Positions 1 through 13,550 of a DNA stretch of 64,000 nt are shown piece by piece. The notes beneath the pieces were generated by a model. The model saw only the letters and a program-made list of their open reading frames with translations, was not told the origin of the DNA and ran no database searches. Origin of the DNA: Lanius collurio. Its lineage: Eukaryota; Chordata; Aves; Passeriformes; Laniidae. Positions within the stretch are counted from its first letter, which is position 1. Each line of letters begins with the position of its first letter. The position numbers were made by a program, and so were the translations under genes. Where the stretch lies: assembly GCA_020086605.1 (NCBI GenBank), contig JACBWW010000016.1:10488109-10552108 (forward strand). Direction: 5' to 3'.

Positions 1-3000
1 ATTCAGCCTAAATTCAGTAACTGAAAAGGAAATAACCTGTGTTCTTGCTGTACATCAGCCACGGCAACTTATTCTGCACAACCGAAAATGACTAAGGAAA
101 AATACCTACAGTGGTTCAGACATTCCTCTTTTTATTAAAATAGGAAGTAAAGGAGAAAAAAAAGACAGTAGCAGTACATTAAAATGCCAAATGGAGAGCT
201 CTGCCTATAACTTCTCCAACAAATTCACCCTGAATTAGGCAGCAAATGTTCAAAACTGCCAATCTGCACAGTTTAGTCTAAAGTGCACAATCCCTGTGCC
301 AGATTCCTCTGTCCCTTTCTCTCAGGCTTGAGGTAAACGTAACTGCAGGTTGCCAAAAGCCTCAGATAACAGAAAATTCAGCCTTTTTCTACTACCCAGA
401 TTTTGCTAACATTCCCTGCTTTGTACACATACCTGAAAAAATCTTTGTATGGGATGGGAAAAATTTCAGTTTGGAGGGGAAGTCCAAGATTTGCTTGGAG
501 GGCTTGTAATCCTCTAACTTCCTTCACCCTCCTCCCATAAGCTTAGAAAAATCTCAGAAAAAATCAGCAGCTTTACCCGCTTAAGTGCACTCCATTTACT
601 ATAAAAGATTAAATATGGGAACTAGAAGTTTCTGCTGAAATTTTCAGTCATTACATGGTTAATAGCAGCTTTAAAGGACACCATTAGCAGCATTCCAAAG
701 GTCTATTGCAAGGACTAAAGTCAGTTCACATCCTCTCGTAGTTTCTGCTTAAGGTTAGCAGAGTCAGAAGCTTGAATAATGAATTCGGATGAAAGTACAG
801 GGTGACTTTAAATACAAGTGCTATTCCTGACTAGTAATACATCTGTATCCACATAAACCCTCCCAAATCCTTAAGAACAGCCTTCCTATATAATATAATC
901 CACTTTGAGGCTCTGTCTCCATAAGGCACTTTGGACTAATTCTTAAGACAAAAACCATGCAAATTAAAAAACTGATTGATTGAACTGCTTGAGACCTTCT
1001 TCAGATGCTCTTTTTCAGAATCAGAGTGACTCTCAATTATTCTGCCTCAAAGATGTAGGACAGTTGATGCAATTCACTTTAAATTCACACCTTCAGCTGA
1101 CTTGAATAATTTCTTAATGGCATGTGAAGACAAGACTTAACTCCAGAATGACAAACAGAATTTACTTGGGAGTAACTGTCCAAAATATCTTTCTTGGGAG
1201 ACAGGCCCTGATAACACAACACATCAAGATGATGGTTCAACAACAAACAATTCTAAGAAGAATACAACGAGCCACACAATAAGAAAAGCTTGAATTCTGG
1301 TAAATTGAATTTCTGACTGTGTATTTGCCAGGTTTAAGAAAAGCATTTCCAGTAGGCACCTAGCCTTAGCTTGAAAAGCCTCTTATTCTGACAATTATCC
1401 ATGATTCTTCTCCATTCCCTCCCTCCCCATCCCTACCCTTTCTCCACAAGCTGCATTCCCCGGCTGCTCTCCCAAATCCCAGCCTGTTGTCCTGACAGCT
1501 GACACATGGGGCACAATCTAAGACTAAACGTGACAGCCCCTTCTTGACAGATTTTAAGCATCACCTGCCTACAATGCAAAGCAGCTTGAAACAGAAACTG
1601 CAGGTGCAGAACCAGCAGAGAAGCACTTTGACTTCGGATGCTCCCTCCCCCACAGCTAGGCTCTCATTGTTTTTTCCTGGGGATACATCTTCAGATCAGA
1701 GCCACAGCCTCCTGCAGATATAGATCAGCATTGCTCATCCCACCATTCTCTGTCACTGACAAAAAATAGCTCTGTAGGGAGAGGAGGAGGTTTTCAGCTG
1801 TTTTCTTCTCCGGGTCTCTCTCTCTTCCCTTGCAATGAGGGAGGAGCCATTTTCTCATGTTCATGGCTTGATGTCAGAAGTAACCGTTTTCTTACTCTGT
1901 GGAGCAGTAAATACCCAGATGCGCCTGTAAAAGAAATTTAATGGTAGCCACGATGTTCCAGCAGCATCCTCAGCAACATGACTATCAGGCTTTTCACAGA
2001 AGAGCTGAAAGAAGCTGGCTGGCATATTACTTGTTTCCTTACCAGAGGGAGCTCAGAGAAGTGGCTGGAGCCAAAAGGAGAGGTCTGCATAGATGTTTCT
2101 CCTAGGCACCACTGATACTCTTACAGGGTTCAAAAGAACCACATGAGAGGAACATTTTTCTAGACAGGATCAAAAATAGATGGAGGAAAATCATGTAATA
2201 TACTATTCTTTTATTTTCTCATAAACAGTAACTTTATTCTTCTCAAAACACTGATTGACATTTGATCCTGTTATGAACAATTCTGAGGCCTCCCCCACAG
2301 AGCATCTAAGCTGCATCACATTAAAGCTGTTCCTTTCTCCTTGCCTCTAGCATATTCCTAACATGTAAACAACTCCGCTGTGCACACAAGCAAAGGCACA
2401 GCTAGCTAGTGAAAGCTGCAGCACTAAGGGCACCATAGGAACTCATCCAACCCTAATAACCCATTAATTTCACAGGGCACTGTATTTATTAACTAGAAGC
2501 CAACTACTATTAATGCAAATGTACATGTGAAAAATTGTCCCATTGGAAAAGCTGAAGGAATATTACAGACTGTCTTGTTTCACAAGCTTTGTTACCCCCG
2601 TAACCCAAATATACAAGAAACACCAGTCTGAATGGTGGAAGAATTGTGACAGACTAGGAGAAAGGCAAGTGTCGGGAAATCCAGCAGCCTTACTGTCTGA
2701 GGATTTCATCTGATGTGACACCACATGATAAGTAATGTTCCTGTGGCCAAGCCTCAAACCCCATAGGGACTATTTCCAGTTCAGCTTAATAAAAAGAAAA
2801 AAACCCCATCTTACTTCTCACCTATTCAACAGTGAGGTAATTAACAGGCGATACCTTACAAAAGTTACTGAAGTCAATGCAAAAGGATTGCCCAGCCACA
2901 TATTCTGTGTATGTTAACTCCCACTTCACAGGCTCTGGACCAAGACACTGGGCGAGCTGCCCTGGTGAGTCTGGTTCCTTAGGGCAAGTTCCAATAGCCA

Positions 3001-5581
3001 CACTCACTCTGCCATGGAATCCTCTTACAGCACCATTACTCAACTCACAAATCTCCCTCCGAAGGCAAATCTGATAAGGTCTGCAGGAAACACCAATCCA
3101 TTTCTGACCCCCATCTCATCCATCCAGAGATTCTGCAGCGATCCCAGGAAAAGCTAATGTAACTGCAACTACTTCTCCTTGGGGACTTCTCTGCCTTAGG
3201 AGGTTTCCAATGGCAGGAATCCAGAGGAAAGTGGCACTCAAGTTGTGAACTGAAAACAGCTGCACTGACAGGCTGTAACATCAGGACTTAAGCAGGCCAG
3301 GGTGCCTTGGGTGACCATTCCATTTGCAGATTTTTGCCCCTTCAGTTAAAACAAAACCTGGTGATTTCTTGCTGTCCTCCTGATTTCTGCTGTCCATACC
3401 TACTTTTTAAACTGGAGCAAATCAGTCACATCCCAACATCCACTAGCTTCCTTTGGCTTCTTTCTCACATTCAAAAACGTCAATCTATGAATTCCAGACC
3501 CTGCTTCTTCCTTCCACAATGCAAAGTATCACCCTAGTCACACACATCCTTCTCCCTTCCCACTTTTTTCCAATTCCACTGCCCATATCAACACCAGAGA
3601 CAGTTTTATCTACTTCAAGCTGTGAAATCATCCACTTCTTCCCAGCACCCCTCAAAAGCAAACTGCTTTCCTGTCCTGTTCTCTCTATGAACCAGCAGGT
3701 GAACACTCACTCAATCCTGCACATGACGTTTACCAAAGGAGGTTTTGCTGGAGTAAAACAAGCATTCAAAAAGGTCTAGTTTTAGAAATAAAATTGCATA
3801 TTCTTCCCTGCAGCTAAAATCTCATCTCCACATTTCCCATTTTCAGTGCTTTTAACACAAATTAAAGAGGCATGGGGAGGAAGAGCTTTCTCCTTCCATA
3901 TTCTGTGCCTGGGCAAATGGCAGTTTTATTACAAAGGTCAAACCATCTCTTTAAAAAACTTACTAAAGCCTAACTCCAATGCTATCCTTGCAAAGGCTAA
4001 ACCCCTACTCATAGAAACTCTGCAGCACGCAGTAAACGCTGTTATACAGCATTTATAAAGCAGTGCAACTAAATCTTAACTTTTGACTACAGTAAAATAA
4101 TGCTCATAGCTAAAGGAAGCCAAAGTATTTCATTATCTGCAGGCTGAACATTTTAGACAAATCTTCAAAGACTGAGGCTTTGCAAAGTGCAAGGGTCAGC
4201 TGCTGTACCCTACATGCATGACAACATGCCATGTCACAAACACCAACACTGCAAAGACGTAGCTACACCTTAGTGCCAAATATCCAGCAGCCTTTTTCTT
4301 TTTACAGAAGCCTGATCAGAAGACTACAGCCAAGTCATAGTTCAGAATTTAATGATTAAGGGAACCATTGCACTGAAAATGTGAAGCATTTCAGGTTTAA
4401 ATTATGAATTATAGCAATGGCTCAATATTATTACACATTTTCATTCACCTTTCACTCTTATAAATAAATAAAAATGAAAGTCTGGGCAGTGGCTTTTTGT
4501 ACAGCTAACAAATGCCTTAATGTATGTTCACCACGCACTAAACATTCAAGATTCAGTACCAAAATTGCCCTGGATTGCACATAGCGTGCTTTTAATTAAC
4601 CAAAAAGACAAAACACAGGTTATTACCTCTTCTAACATCAAAGTCACAAGACGTATCTTGTATCAAAGATCTGCCCCAGACAGGAACACTAAAAAGGGTA
4701 TCAATTAACCTCTCAAAGGATTCCAAAAGGTTGATGAAGCTTCCATGCCTTTCATGGCATCTTTGACCTACTACAGTTGAAACCCCCCCTCAAATAGACA
4801 TTATTTATGCTAATTTAACTGAATTCAGAGGGCTTATTTTGAGTCATCCCTTCAGAGCCACACTGCAGTCGGCAGCATTCTTCACTTTTACCCCTATCCC
4901 AGCATAAAGGCAGAAAGCACTCTGGACCCAGGGTTTCCCATCAGACACCCAGCTCAAATGCAAACCTGTAGAAATACAAATCCTTGACTGACAAACGTCT
5001 ATTGAAGAAAAGCAAACAACCTGTATGTGAGAATTCCTGAAAATCAGGAATGCCATTAGCCATGAAGCACCTAGTATACCAGTGCACTTCAAAAGGGTCA
5101 TGAGGCAAGTATAACCCTAACACACCAAATGGGAACATTTGGCTCCTTCAAAGTGCTGTAACCTTGTCAAAACACTTGAATCAAATTTGACATTTATATC
5201 TCTATAAATAATGTGTGAGCAAAAGCAAAGACAAAGCAACATTTGCAGTTCAGGGAAAGACATCAAAACAAACATGTCCCTAATACTCAAATGTTAAACT
5301 ACGTGTGGGAATCTGATGATCTTTTGAATGGCTGAAAGCTAGGACACAGAGGAAAGGGCATCTTGTTTTTAAATTAATTATTAATCAATCTTTTCAGCCA
5401 TCAAATCCCTGCAATGATTCATCCACTTGCTTTACCAAAGTCTAAACTGTTATGGGAAGACTGCAATTCCACTGGAACATTATCCTCCTGAGTGCGATAC
5501 TTAACCCTATGTACGAGAAAGGATTTTAGAGGATTCACTCCTTTCCCACAAGATGATCAAGTCCTCATTACACCTGGAAAG

Positions 5582-5597
5582 AAAAAAAAAAAAAAAA
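5582..5597. repeat. Poly(A) tract, 16 bp
   Basis: Uninterrupted run of A, flanked by G on both sides. No AATAAA or other retroposon hallmark was seen just upstream. Confidence 0.9.
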
Positions 5598-8500
5598 GGC
5601 AGAACAGCATTTAGAATTTTACACTGAGAGAAACAAGAGATTAAGTCTATCTCAGTTATTCATTGCAAAGCCAGTATTCTTCCAGTGACAGTATACACTG
5701 TAAATAATAAAAGAATTCACATCCTCAGAAATCCTCAATTATCATGTCACTGAATGATACAATTCTTCTACACTCATTCAGACAAGTTTCTACTGTCTGT
5801 AAAGGAATTTAGAGAACTGTGGACTGATAGAAGCTACTTTTTAAGTTTATGAAATTATGAACTTGATCCTATACCCCACATCCATGCAAATCTCTTTTCA
5901 AAGTTTGACAGCTCTACTAAACAAACCAAGCTGCAAGACTGGAGCTCAGTTGGTGATACCTATGTACAGAGCTTGCTCTTTTCCTGTGCTAAAATTATAT
6001 CAGAACATTACAACACATTTGCATATCTCCCACACATGTAACTTTTTGCCAGCAGTAACAGGACGACATCAAGGCTTAGAAAACGTACCAGACAGAGATA
6101 GAAGGAGAGGGTGGAGTTTCCTGCAGGAACACCCAGGCCGAAGTCCAGCAGTTCCCAGGGAAGGTGCTGCCGTTCTACCAGCCCAATGCCTTTGGATCAG
6201 GCTCCCACTTAACAGTGCCAGATGTGAAACTCCACCCAGGAAACCAAAAGCTTCCTACTGTTTCTCCCCTCTCCACAGCCTCCAGGCTACTACCAGGAAA
6301 ACCAGTATCACTCCACCCTTTTTCCATACGAATGAGTTACATCTTTCCTTTTTTTTTCCCTTTCCCTACTATGCTCAGCCTTGCAGCTACCACAGAATAC
6401 AAGGAATAGGAAAAAAAAGTCTCTGCTGGATTATCTCCCCAAGAGTCTCCCGTATGGCTTTTCTGGAAATATTTCTAGTAGCAGCCCAGAGTTCTGCTGC
6501 TGATTTTAATCATGCAGAAGTAACACGAAATTCACATGACTACTGTCAGTTTTTCAGCCACACAAGTTTTGCAAAAACATCAATTAAAACAATCTGATCT
6601 TCCAACTTTTACCTAGGAAAGCTACAAAAAAAATTAAAGGTAGTAGAACTTTGGAAAAACTTTAACTTATGCACTGGTGCACAGTTCTTTTCAGAAAAGT
6701 CTTTCATTAAAAAATAAAAAATTACGACAGCACTGAAGATTTTTGGCACTTTACTTTCTCCAAAGATGCCAGTGTGGAAAAAAAATAATCTAATTGAGAC
6801 AAGTAAAAGCAAGTATTAAAAAGTCACAGGAAAATATCTGACCTGCCATGAATAAAGTGTTACGAAGGTGTGAAAGTGAGTTTACATGATTTTGGAAGAC
6901 AATAATGGAACTCGGTGTTATTCAAGGTATGCTACACACTGGAAATTCTAACTTGAATGCTCAAGTTATAGGGAGCCACGGCCTTCCTCCTGTATCTTTT
7001 CAGCGGCCCATTTTCACCAGTCCCACCCTACCATGACATCCCAATAGCAAAGCTCAGTTAAAATTCAAGTACAACAAGACAATTAATATGAAACTCAGGA
7101 AAGTCACATATTGTGCAGGAAAATTTGAAAACAAGCCCATACAAGTGCGACACTATAACAATAACTAACAGTCCCCCCAGATCATTAATACTTGTTTTTT
7201 AATGATCACGTTAGCTGCAGGGAAAGTGCCTTTGTAACATAATGTAAGATCCAACTAGAAAAATGTGAAATAATCAAAAATTATTTTTCTTAGTATCAAA
7301 TCAGGCCGAGTACACATCACCTATGTAGGGATAAGATCTCCTCCAGGAAGCAGGCTTTTTAACACCAGCACACTTAAGATCTAAATTACTATGGACTGTG
7401 GAATGGAAAAATGCAGAACCGCATGAAAGGAAGGCAAATCCTGCTTACAAAATAGCAGTGAGTCAGCTCCTGAGGACTGGTCTAGGACTGCTATGAAAAC
7501 AAGATGCACATTCCTTATGTGCACTCCAATTGTACAGAATGAAAACAAGCCCATGCCCTAAACAGGCTGTTAATAGGGCAGATGACATTGCAGAAAAGGT
7601 GTCAAGAAACATCAGTAACACCCATTAACCCATACAAACCTCAGAAAACATTTTCAGCCAATGCTGATCCACAGAGCCTTTTAACCATACTCATCTATTC
7701 ATATTTGGGGCATTTAATAAGCAAGAAACACTCGTATCCCTGGCCTCAGATCAAGCAGTAACAGCCTATCTTGGGGACACCTCTAACTCTAAAAGGTCCT
7801 TGAGATATTCTTTAGAGAGTCTCTTTCTAAAACGCCATGACCCTTTAGCCTGTCTAGTTCCATCATCTGTAATCAGACTACCTAGAAAACCAAGAATAAA
7901 CTCCAAGGCCTTTTGTGACATGCTGTGAAACTATTAATATTAACAAGCCATTTAATATCATAAGGAACACTAAGTAACATAACTACTCCAAGCATTTATT
8001 TAGAGAACACACCTACATTTGCCCTCATTTAAAAATCAAAGGTAAATGGTGGGCTTTCATAACGTATCTCCCCCTTAGCACGTGCCCTTGGCTACAAGCA
8101 GGTCTCTCCTTGACCACATTGTAGCTCATTCTCTTGGTGCTGTTTAGGAATATCTGAGGGTTTTCTGGTCTTCTGTTCTTTTTGCTGTTTTCTAGATGTT
8201 ATGGGTGAATGGGGCTTTTCCTGGTATATTGATTATTTCTGAGAAAAAAAATACATTCAAAGAATTAATGCAGCACACATGCAGGGAAAAAAGAAGTCCA
8301 GTAAGTCAGGTCTATCAATATTACTTTGTTGACAACTATTTAAACAAGGTGCTGACCACTGAATATCGTGCCAGCACACACTGAATGGAAACACCCTGTC
8401 CAACCTCTGAAAAAACAGAAACCTTGAGACCAGCTCATTTCAGGGAAAGGATTAAAGGTTGTTTTTCCAGGTGTCCTTGCACACTGAATCCCTCTGCCAG

Positions 8501-11500
8501 ATACTGCAGTTTATCTTTGCTAAACACTTACACTGCAGAAGTACCTAGAGACCTCAAGTAGGTCAGGACCTCAGCATGCAATGTACAAAATTGATGCATA
8601 ATACTTGACAGCCCTTGCCTCATCATATTTTTCCATTTCAAGTGTTTGCCTTCCCACTAGCACAGCTATTTGAACAACCCACACAAGGAAAAGAAACTCA
8701 ATGACACTGCAAAAAACCCACCCAAGTTCCACCACCAATGTATGAAAGTGCTATCTACCATACAAAGAAAACAGAAGTAGCTCTGCCCCTCATTAGAATA
8801 TTACACATAAAGATCTAGGTGAAAGTCAAATCAAAGCAGATTTGGGGCTTTTTAGGTTGGCATACCTCCAGCTATTCTAACAAAGACAGAAGAGGTTGTT
8901 GAAATGAGCTTCAGTAAATGTTTACAGATGAGAGCTCCAATTCTCATTTTCCCATTTCCTACAACCTAGGCATACCCTTTCAGTGAAGGGAAGAGTTTCT
9001 CAGTTGCTGCCTTCAGATTGAACACTGGTTGGGACAGAGCAGGGGTGCAAAAGCAAGTTAAAAGAAAATTTAAATGAACTGCAGGGAGTGGAACTAGAGT
9101 GCTAAGCCTCACGTTTGCATCCCTTGAATTAGTTCCCTTAAAGGTGAAAAAATATGCAATAAATCTGAAATGAAGTTTAACAAAATTATAGAGTTCTTGG
9201 CAACCTGATTATTTTAACAAGTTGACAGCCAGTTATTCCAAATTGTCTCAGTTTAAATACACATACCAGGACAGCACTATCCAGAGGAGAGAGCCAATAC
9301 ACTCCTGCAAGATAAGCAGTGCTTTTCGTTCCATCTCCCTTCTGATATGTCCCTGCTCCATCACCATCCACTTCTGTCTTCACAAATACTCACCCAGATC
9401 CTGCAGAGGTTACCTGCAGCTCCCCATCCCATTTCCTGAACTGAAAAGGAAAAACTGGTATTGCTGTGGATGTGACTGCAAGTTACCACCAACCAGTGAC
9501 TGCTCAAGGACTAGAGAGCACACAGACTAAAGAAAACACAGTCATTACTTATCAGCCAAGAAGTGGCGACTTGACAAGTGACTGTCTACCACAGCCCACT
9601 GCTTCTTGCATCTAAAGAAAATCCCCTGCAGCACCACAGTCCTCCCCACCCCACTCATGGCAGAGGAATGCCTGCTGCTCCCAGCCTTCGGCAGCACTAC
9701 CAGCATCTCAGCCTGGTGTCCTGGGAGGCAGCAAGTCACCAAAACAGACGACCTGCCAAAGTACGGTCAAAGCATGTGGGACTGCCAGATCCAGCTGCAA
9801 ACCAGGCAGCCTGATGCCAGAGTGCAGATCTGGTGCAAGCAACAATCTGGTAGGATTTTTGGGGGGAAATAGTAGGGTAGTGTTTGAGCTCTGCCTCTAA
9901 AGCCCTGAACTACAATGCTTCCTTCATAGTAAAGTTTGGAAAACACAAACCGAACCCAAACCTGGGCAGTGCTCCCCTTAACTACCACAGAACTTCAAAA
10001 CAGCACATGATGGGGCCAGGGGGAAGGGGCTGTATGGGGCTTTCCTTTCTTAAAAAAATTCTTCTCATTGAATTGTTTTTTCCCCAATGTATTAAGTATC
10101 AGTAATATTGACAATAATTACATTCCTTAAATAATTATTTGATTTGCTCATGAAAATTGTTTTGAAGTCTGCCTGGAAAAACACTTTACCTCAGAAGTTA
10201 GTAGATTCAGTTTATGAGCAGAAAAAAAAAATCACTTTTTTAGCCCAGCTCCTGCAGAATGTTGGAGTTAATGGCATGGAAAAGAGATTGATGCTTTATT
10301 GATCAAAACAATTCTAATTATACATAGAAGACTTTTCCATGTTTTCAGTAATACACTGAGCAAAAGCTACTTCATGAAATGCCATCAGATAAGCAGAAAG
10401 TCTGGGAACCCATTGCTCAGTAACAAAGGCCAGAATTTTATATATCCAGTCACTGGAGGCAGTAGAATGTTATAATTGTAAGCATATTCTAGCACTTGAA
10501 ATAATAAATAAAACTAGAAGAACATATTATTTATGTAGATTTAAAATTTTTCTAAAAGAGGCCCATAAAAAGCTGTGGACAGAGTAACACAATATAACAG
10601 CTAAACCACAGCAGCAATAAAATAACTGAGCAACAAAAAGCTGTTTGTTCATTTTTTCCCTTGCAAATCTCCCTCTCTTCCCCCCATCTTTACTATCTGA
10701 GGTGCAAGGCAATAATGTCACCAACATCTTATGGCATGTCCTTTTTACCATCATGTGCAAATACTGCATTATGAGACATGTTAGGCCCATCTACACAAGG
10801 AAAACCTGGTGCTGGAAAGACCAGACCAATCTCTCCTGTGGTTTTTCAGTTGCTGGAAGTGTTTCATCCCTCCTGAAACCAAACTGGGTATAGAAAAGGA
10901 AAAGCAGACCTTACTCTTTGACACTGCACCTCACTACACTGATTTAATGCTCCACTGTTTGCTCAACCTCTGAGAGAACTAGCACTCTGTGATGGTGCTA
11001 CCTTCTTCAAAACATCATCAGCTACCAAAGACAATAGGTGAAGCCTGAGGGAGCAACAAATTGAGAATCACTTCCCATCTATCCAAAAGGCACCTCCAGA
11101 GATTCCAGTCAAGAAGCGAGATCAGGTAGGTATTTCAAAACAACACTGTAATATGTTGAAACACACAGCTAAGAATACTGCAGCCTACTGAATTTGACAC
11201 ACAACCAGTAGGAAACAGGCCTATGCACACAAAACCATGCAACAAGACACTACTTCAGGGAAGGTTTGAAGAGAGTAGTGCTGCATTTTGACCCTGCTCA
11301 GATTTTTCTCTGCTATAGCAAGTTGGTGACAAACCCCACCAGCACTATCTCCGTCCTCCCCCGTGCTGTGTCGGTGTCACCGCCCGCAGGCAGGCTGGGT
11401 TCAGGCTCCAGGGACAAGCCAGCAGCAGCTCAGCTCACTGACTCGTGGCTGTGGGGACTGGCTTTTGTTATCGGTACAGGACAAGTCTCCTGTCTAGGCA

Positions 11501-13517
11501 AAGAAATACGAGAGAAAAAAGAGTGAAAAAAACACTGAAGTAGGGCTATTCTCCAGTTCTTTTTTAGTTTCTCTCTCTACTGATAACATTGAAAATTCTG
11601 CTGGGAGGACAGGAAGAAAGAAAAGATAAACCAACACAAAAATGTAACAATGGAGCAAGATACACAGAAGTTCTTTTCATTGCAAAGAAGTACTCAAAAT
11701 GACATCTCTATCTACACTAAGGAAAACATTGCTTCTGCCTTGAGGTAGCCTTGGCAATAACATTGTTGCAAGCAAAAACCAGATAATCATTTTGGAGGGA
11801 ATTTCAGCACATTTAATTCACTTGTCAGTTAATAAGCTTCTAATTACTGCTTCTGGTATTGAAACACACACAAGGGAAACAGTCCTTGCTCTCCAAACCC
11901 CTCACCATACCTGCTCTGGGCAGCAGGGCAGCAGGACCCGCAGTCATTCTGGTTTCCAGTTGAAGGTTGGCATTGCTGCTTATTATGTGTGTATAGTAAA
12001 CAAATAGCTTATACAGACAAGTTGTTCTTAAAACAAATCAAAAGCACATCAAGTGAAATGTGATCTAAAATAAGCCAGCAGTGTTTCAGAATATCACTAT
12101 TTCCCCTGGCACTTCAGGATGCTGCAGCTGCAGAAATTCCTCTAAAATAATTCAAGACCTAAAGTTTATGCTCTCACCAAAAGAGGTTTCCAGACAGAAA
12201 TCTATCATAAATATACACACACTCCATCACAGTAACCAGACCAGAACACTTGAACAGAAAATACCCCAGCCACACTTCAGCATTTTGTTCATTTAACTGT
12301 ATCAGCTGTGTATTTTTTTCCCTGCTTCAAAACTATGCCAGCAGAAACCTTACTGCAAAAGCCCTTCTAGCAATTGCAAAATTCTTCTGCCTGCATAAAC
12401 CATTCCTTTCACAGGACATGGTGTACACAGTACTAGCAAAAGAAATTCCTTCCATTCAAGTAGAGGAACCTGAGCAGGAAGTGGTGAGACCAGGTAATAA
12501 AAGTGTGCAAGCGGGAAGGGTAAAAGGAAAGGAGAGCATTGCATCAGTCCAGCTTCTGTGTACAGAAAAAGGCAGGAAGCAGTAACTGCCCTCACACCAC
12601 ATCTGTGCCAGCAGAAACTAAACTGCAAATTCACAACACTACTACAAGAAGTAACAGCAGGAAAACACTGCATGCAGGTCTGGCTGACCAACTTGACTTT
12701 GACAGACCTGACATTTTGGGGTTTTTTTCTGGACTTTTGTGTCACGTTTTGTGTAATGTATAATCTTGAGAAACAAACATTACCTAGAAACATAAGCATA
12801 AGCCATTCCATTTATGTCAAGTAGATACTAATCCTATTCCCCCCAAAAGCATCAGTTAACTGTTTCACTACTGATAAGATACTTAGCACAATTTCTTAGC
12901 TAAAACCCATCTCAGAACTCCAAGCCATCTGTAAAAGCTTCTTATGAGCAAAACCATCCACGTGTTCCCCAACCAGGAGTAAACAACTTTTCCACTCTTC
13001 CTAATGAGCATCCTTGTAATACAGACTCACCCTGGCTATGTAAAAAATATTCAATACTAAGAATAGAGAAGTGTGGGTTAGAAAACAAAAAAAAAAAATT
13101 AGGACAGATCCAGTATACCTTTATGGACTTGCCTGTCTGTGTTTCCACACAAATATAAATCTTCTCTGTACTCCCCCTGCCTTTTTTTTTTAAAGCCTAG
13201 ATCTGCTGCAGGTTATCCAGCCTGCCACATCACATCAACACAGAAACCAGTAAGGCCTGGCTGCAGAATTTAGGTCAGCTTGTCTGTGGAGTACATAAGG
13301 TCTTCCCCACAGTCATGAATTTCCTAGTAATGCTTCAATAATCCCTCTTCATCCTGCTATGCAGCTATTTCACTAGGAACTGTTAGCTTTCCTCTAACTC
13401 CCCAACAAAGACTCTCCACAGGAGGGATGTTTGCAGGCCAATGAGCAACTATCTCTTCCTTGGGAAGCAGGAAGCTGGATGTTGAATCAAATAAATGCTG
13501 ATTCTTATTTCCCAAGA

Positions 13518-13518
<1 letters not shown>

Positions 13519-13548
<30 letters not shown>
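13519..13548 (+). repeat. Poly(A) tract, 30 bp, with AATAAA upstream
   Basis: This is the longest perfect homopolymer in the window. An AATAAA at 13490-13495 ends 24 bases before the first A, which is the geometry of a polyadenylated mRNA end. It could be a retrocopy tail or simply a homopolymer microsatellite. No flanking target-site duplication was found by eye. Confidence 0.9.

Positions 13549-13550
<2 letters not shown>

Noticed and set aside
12337..12632. Two similar segments (GCCAGCAGAAAC...ACTGCAAA) about 270 bases apart
   Set aside because: Similarity covers only about 25 bases with mismatches and does not extend, so chance or a very short duplication is likely.
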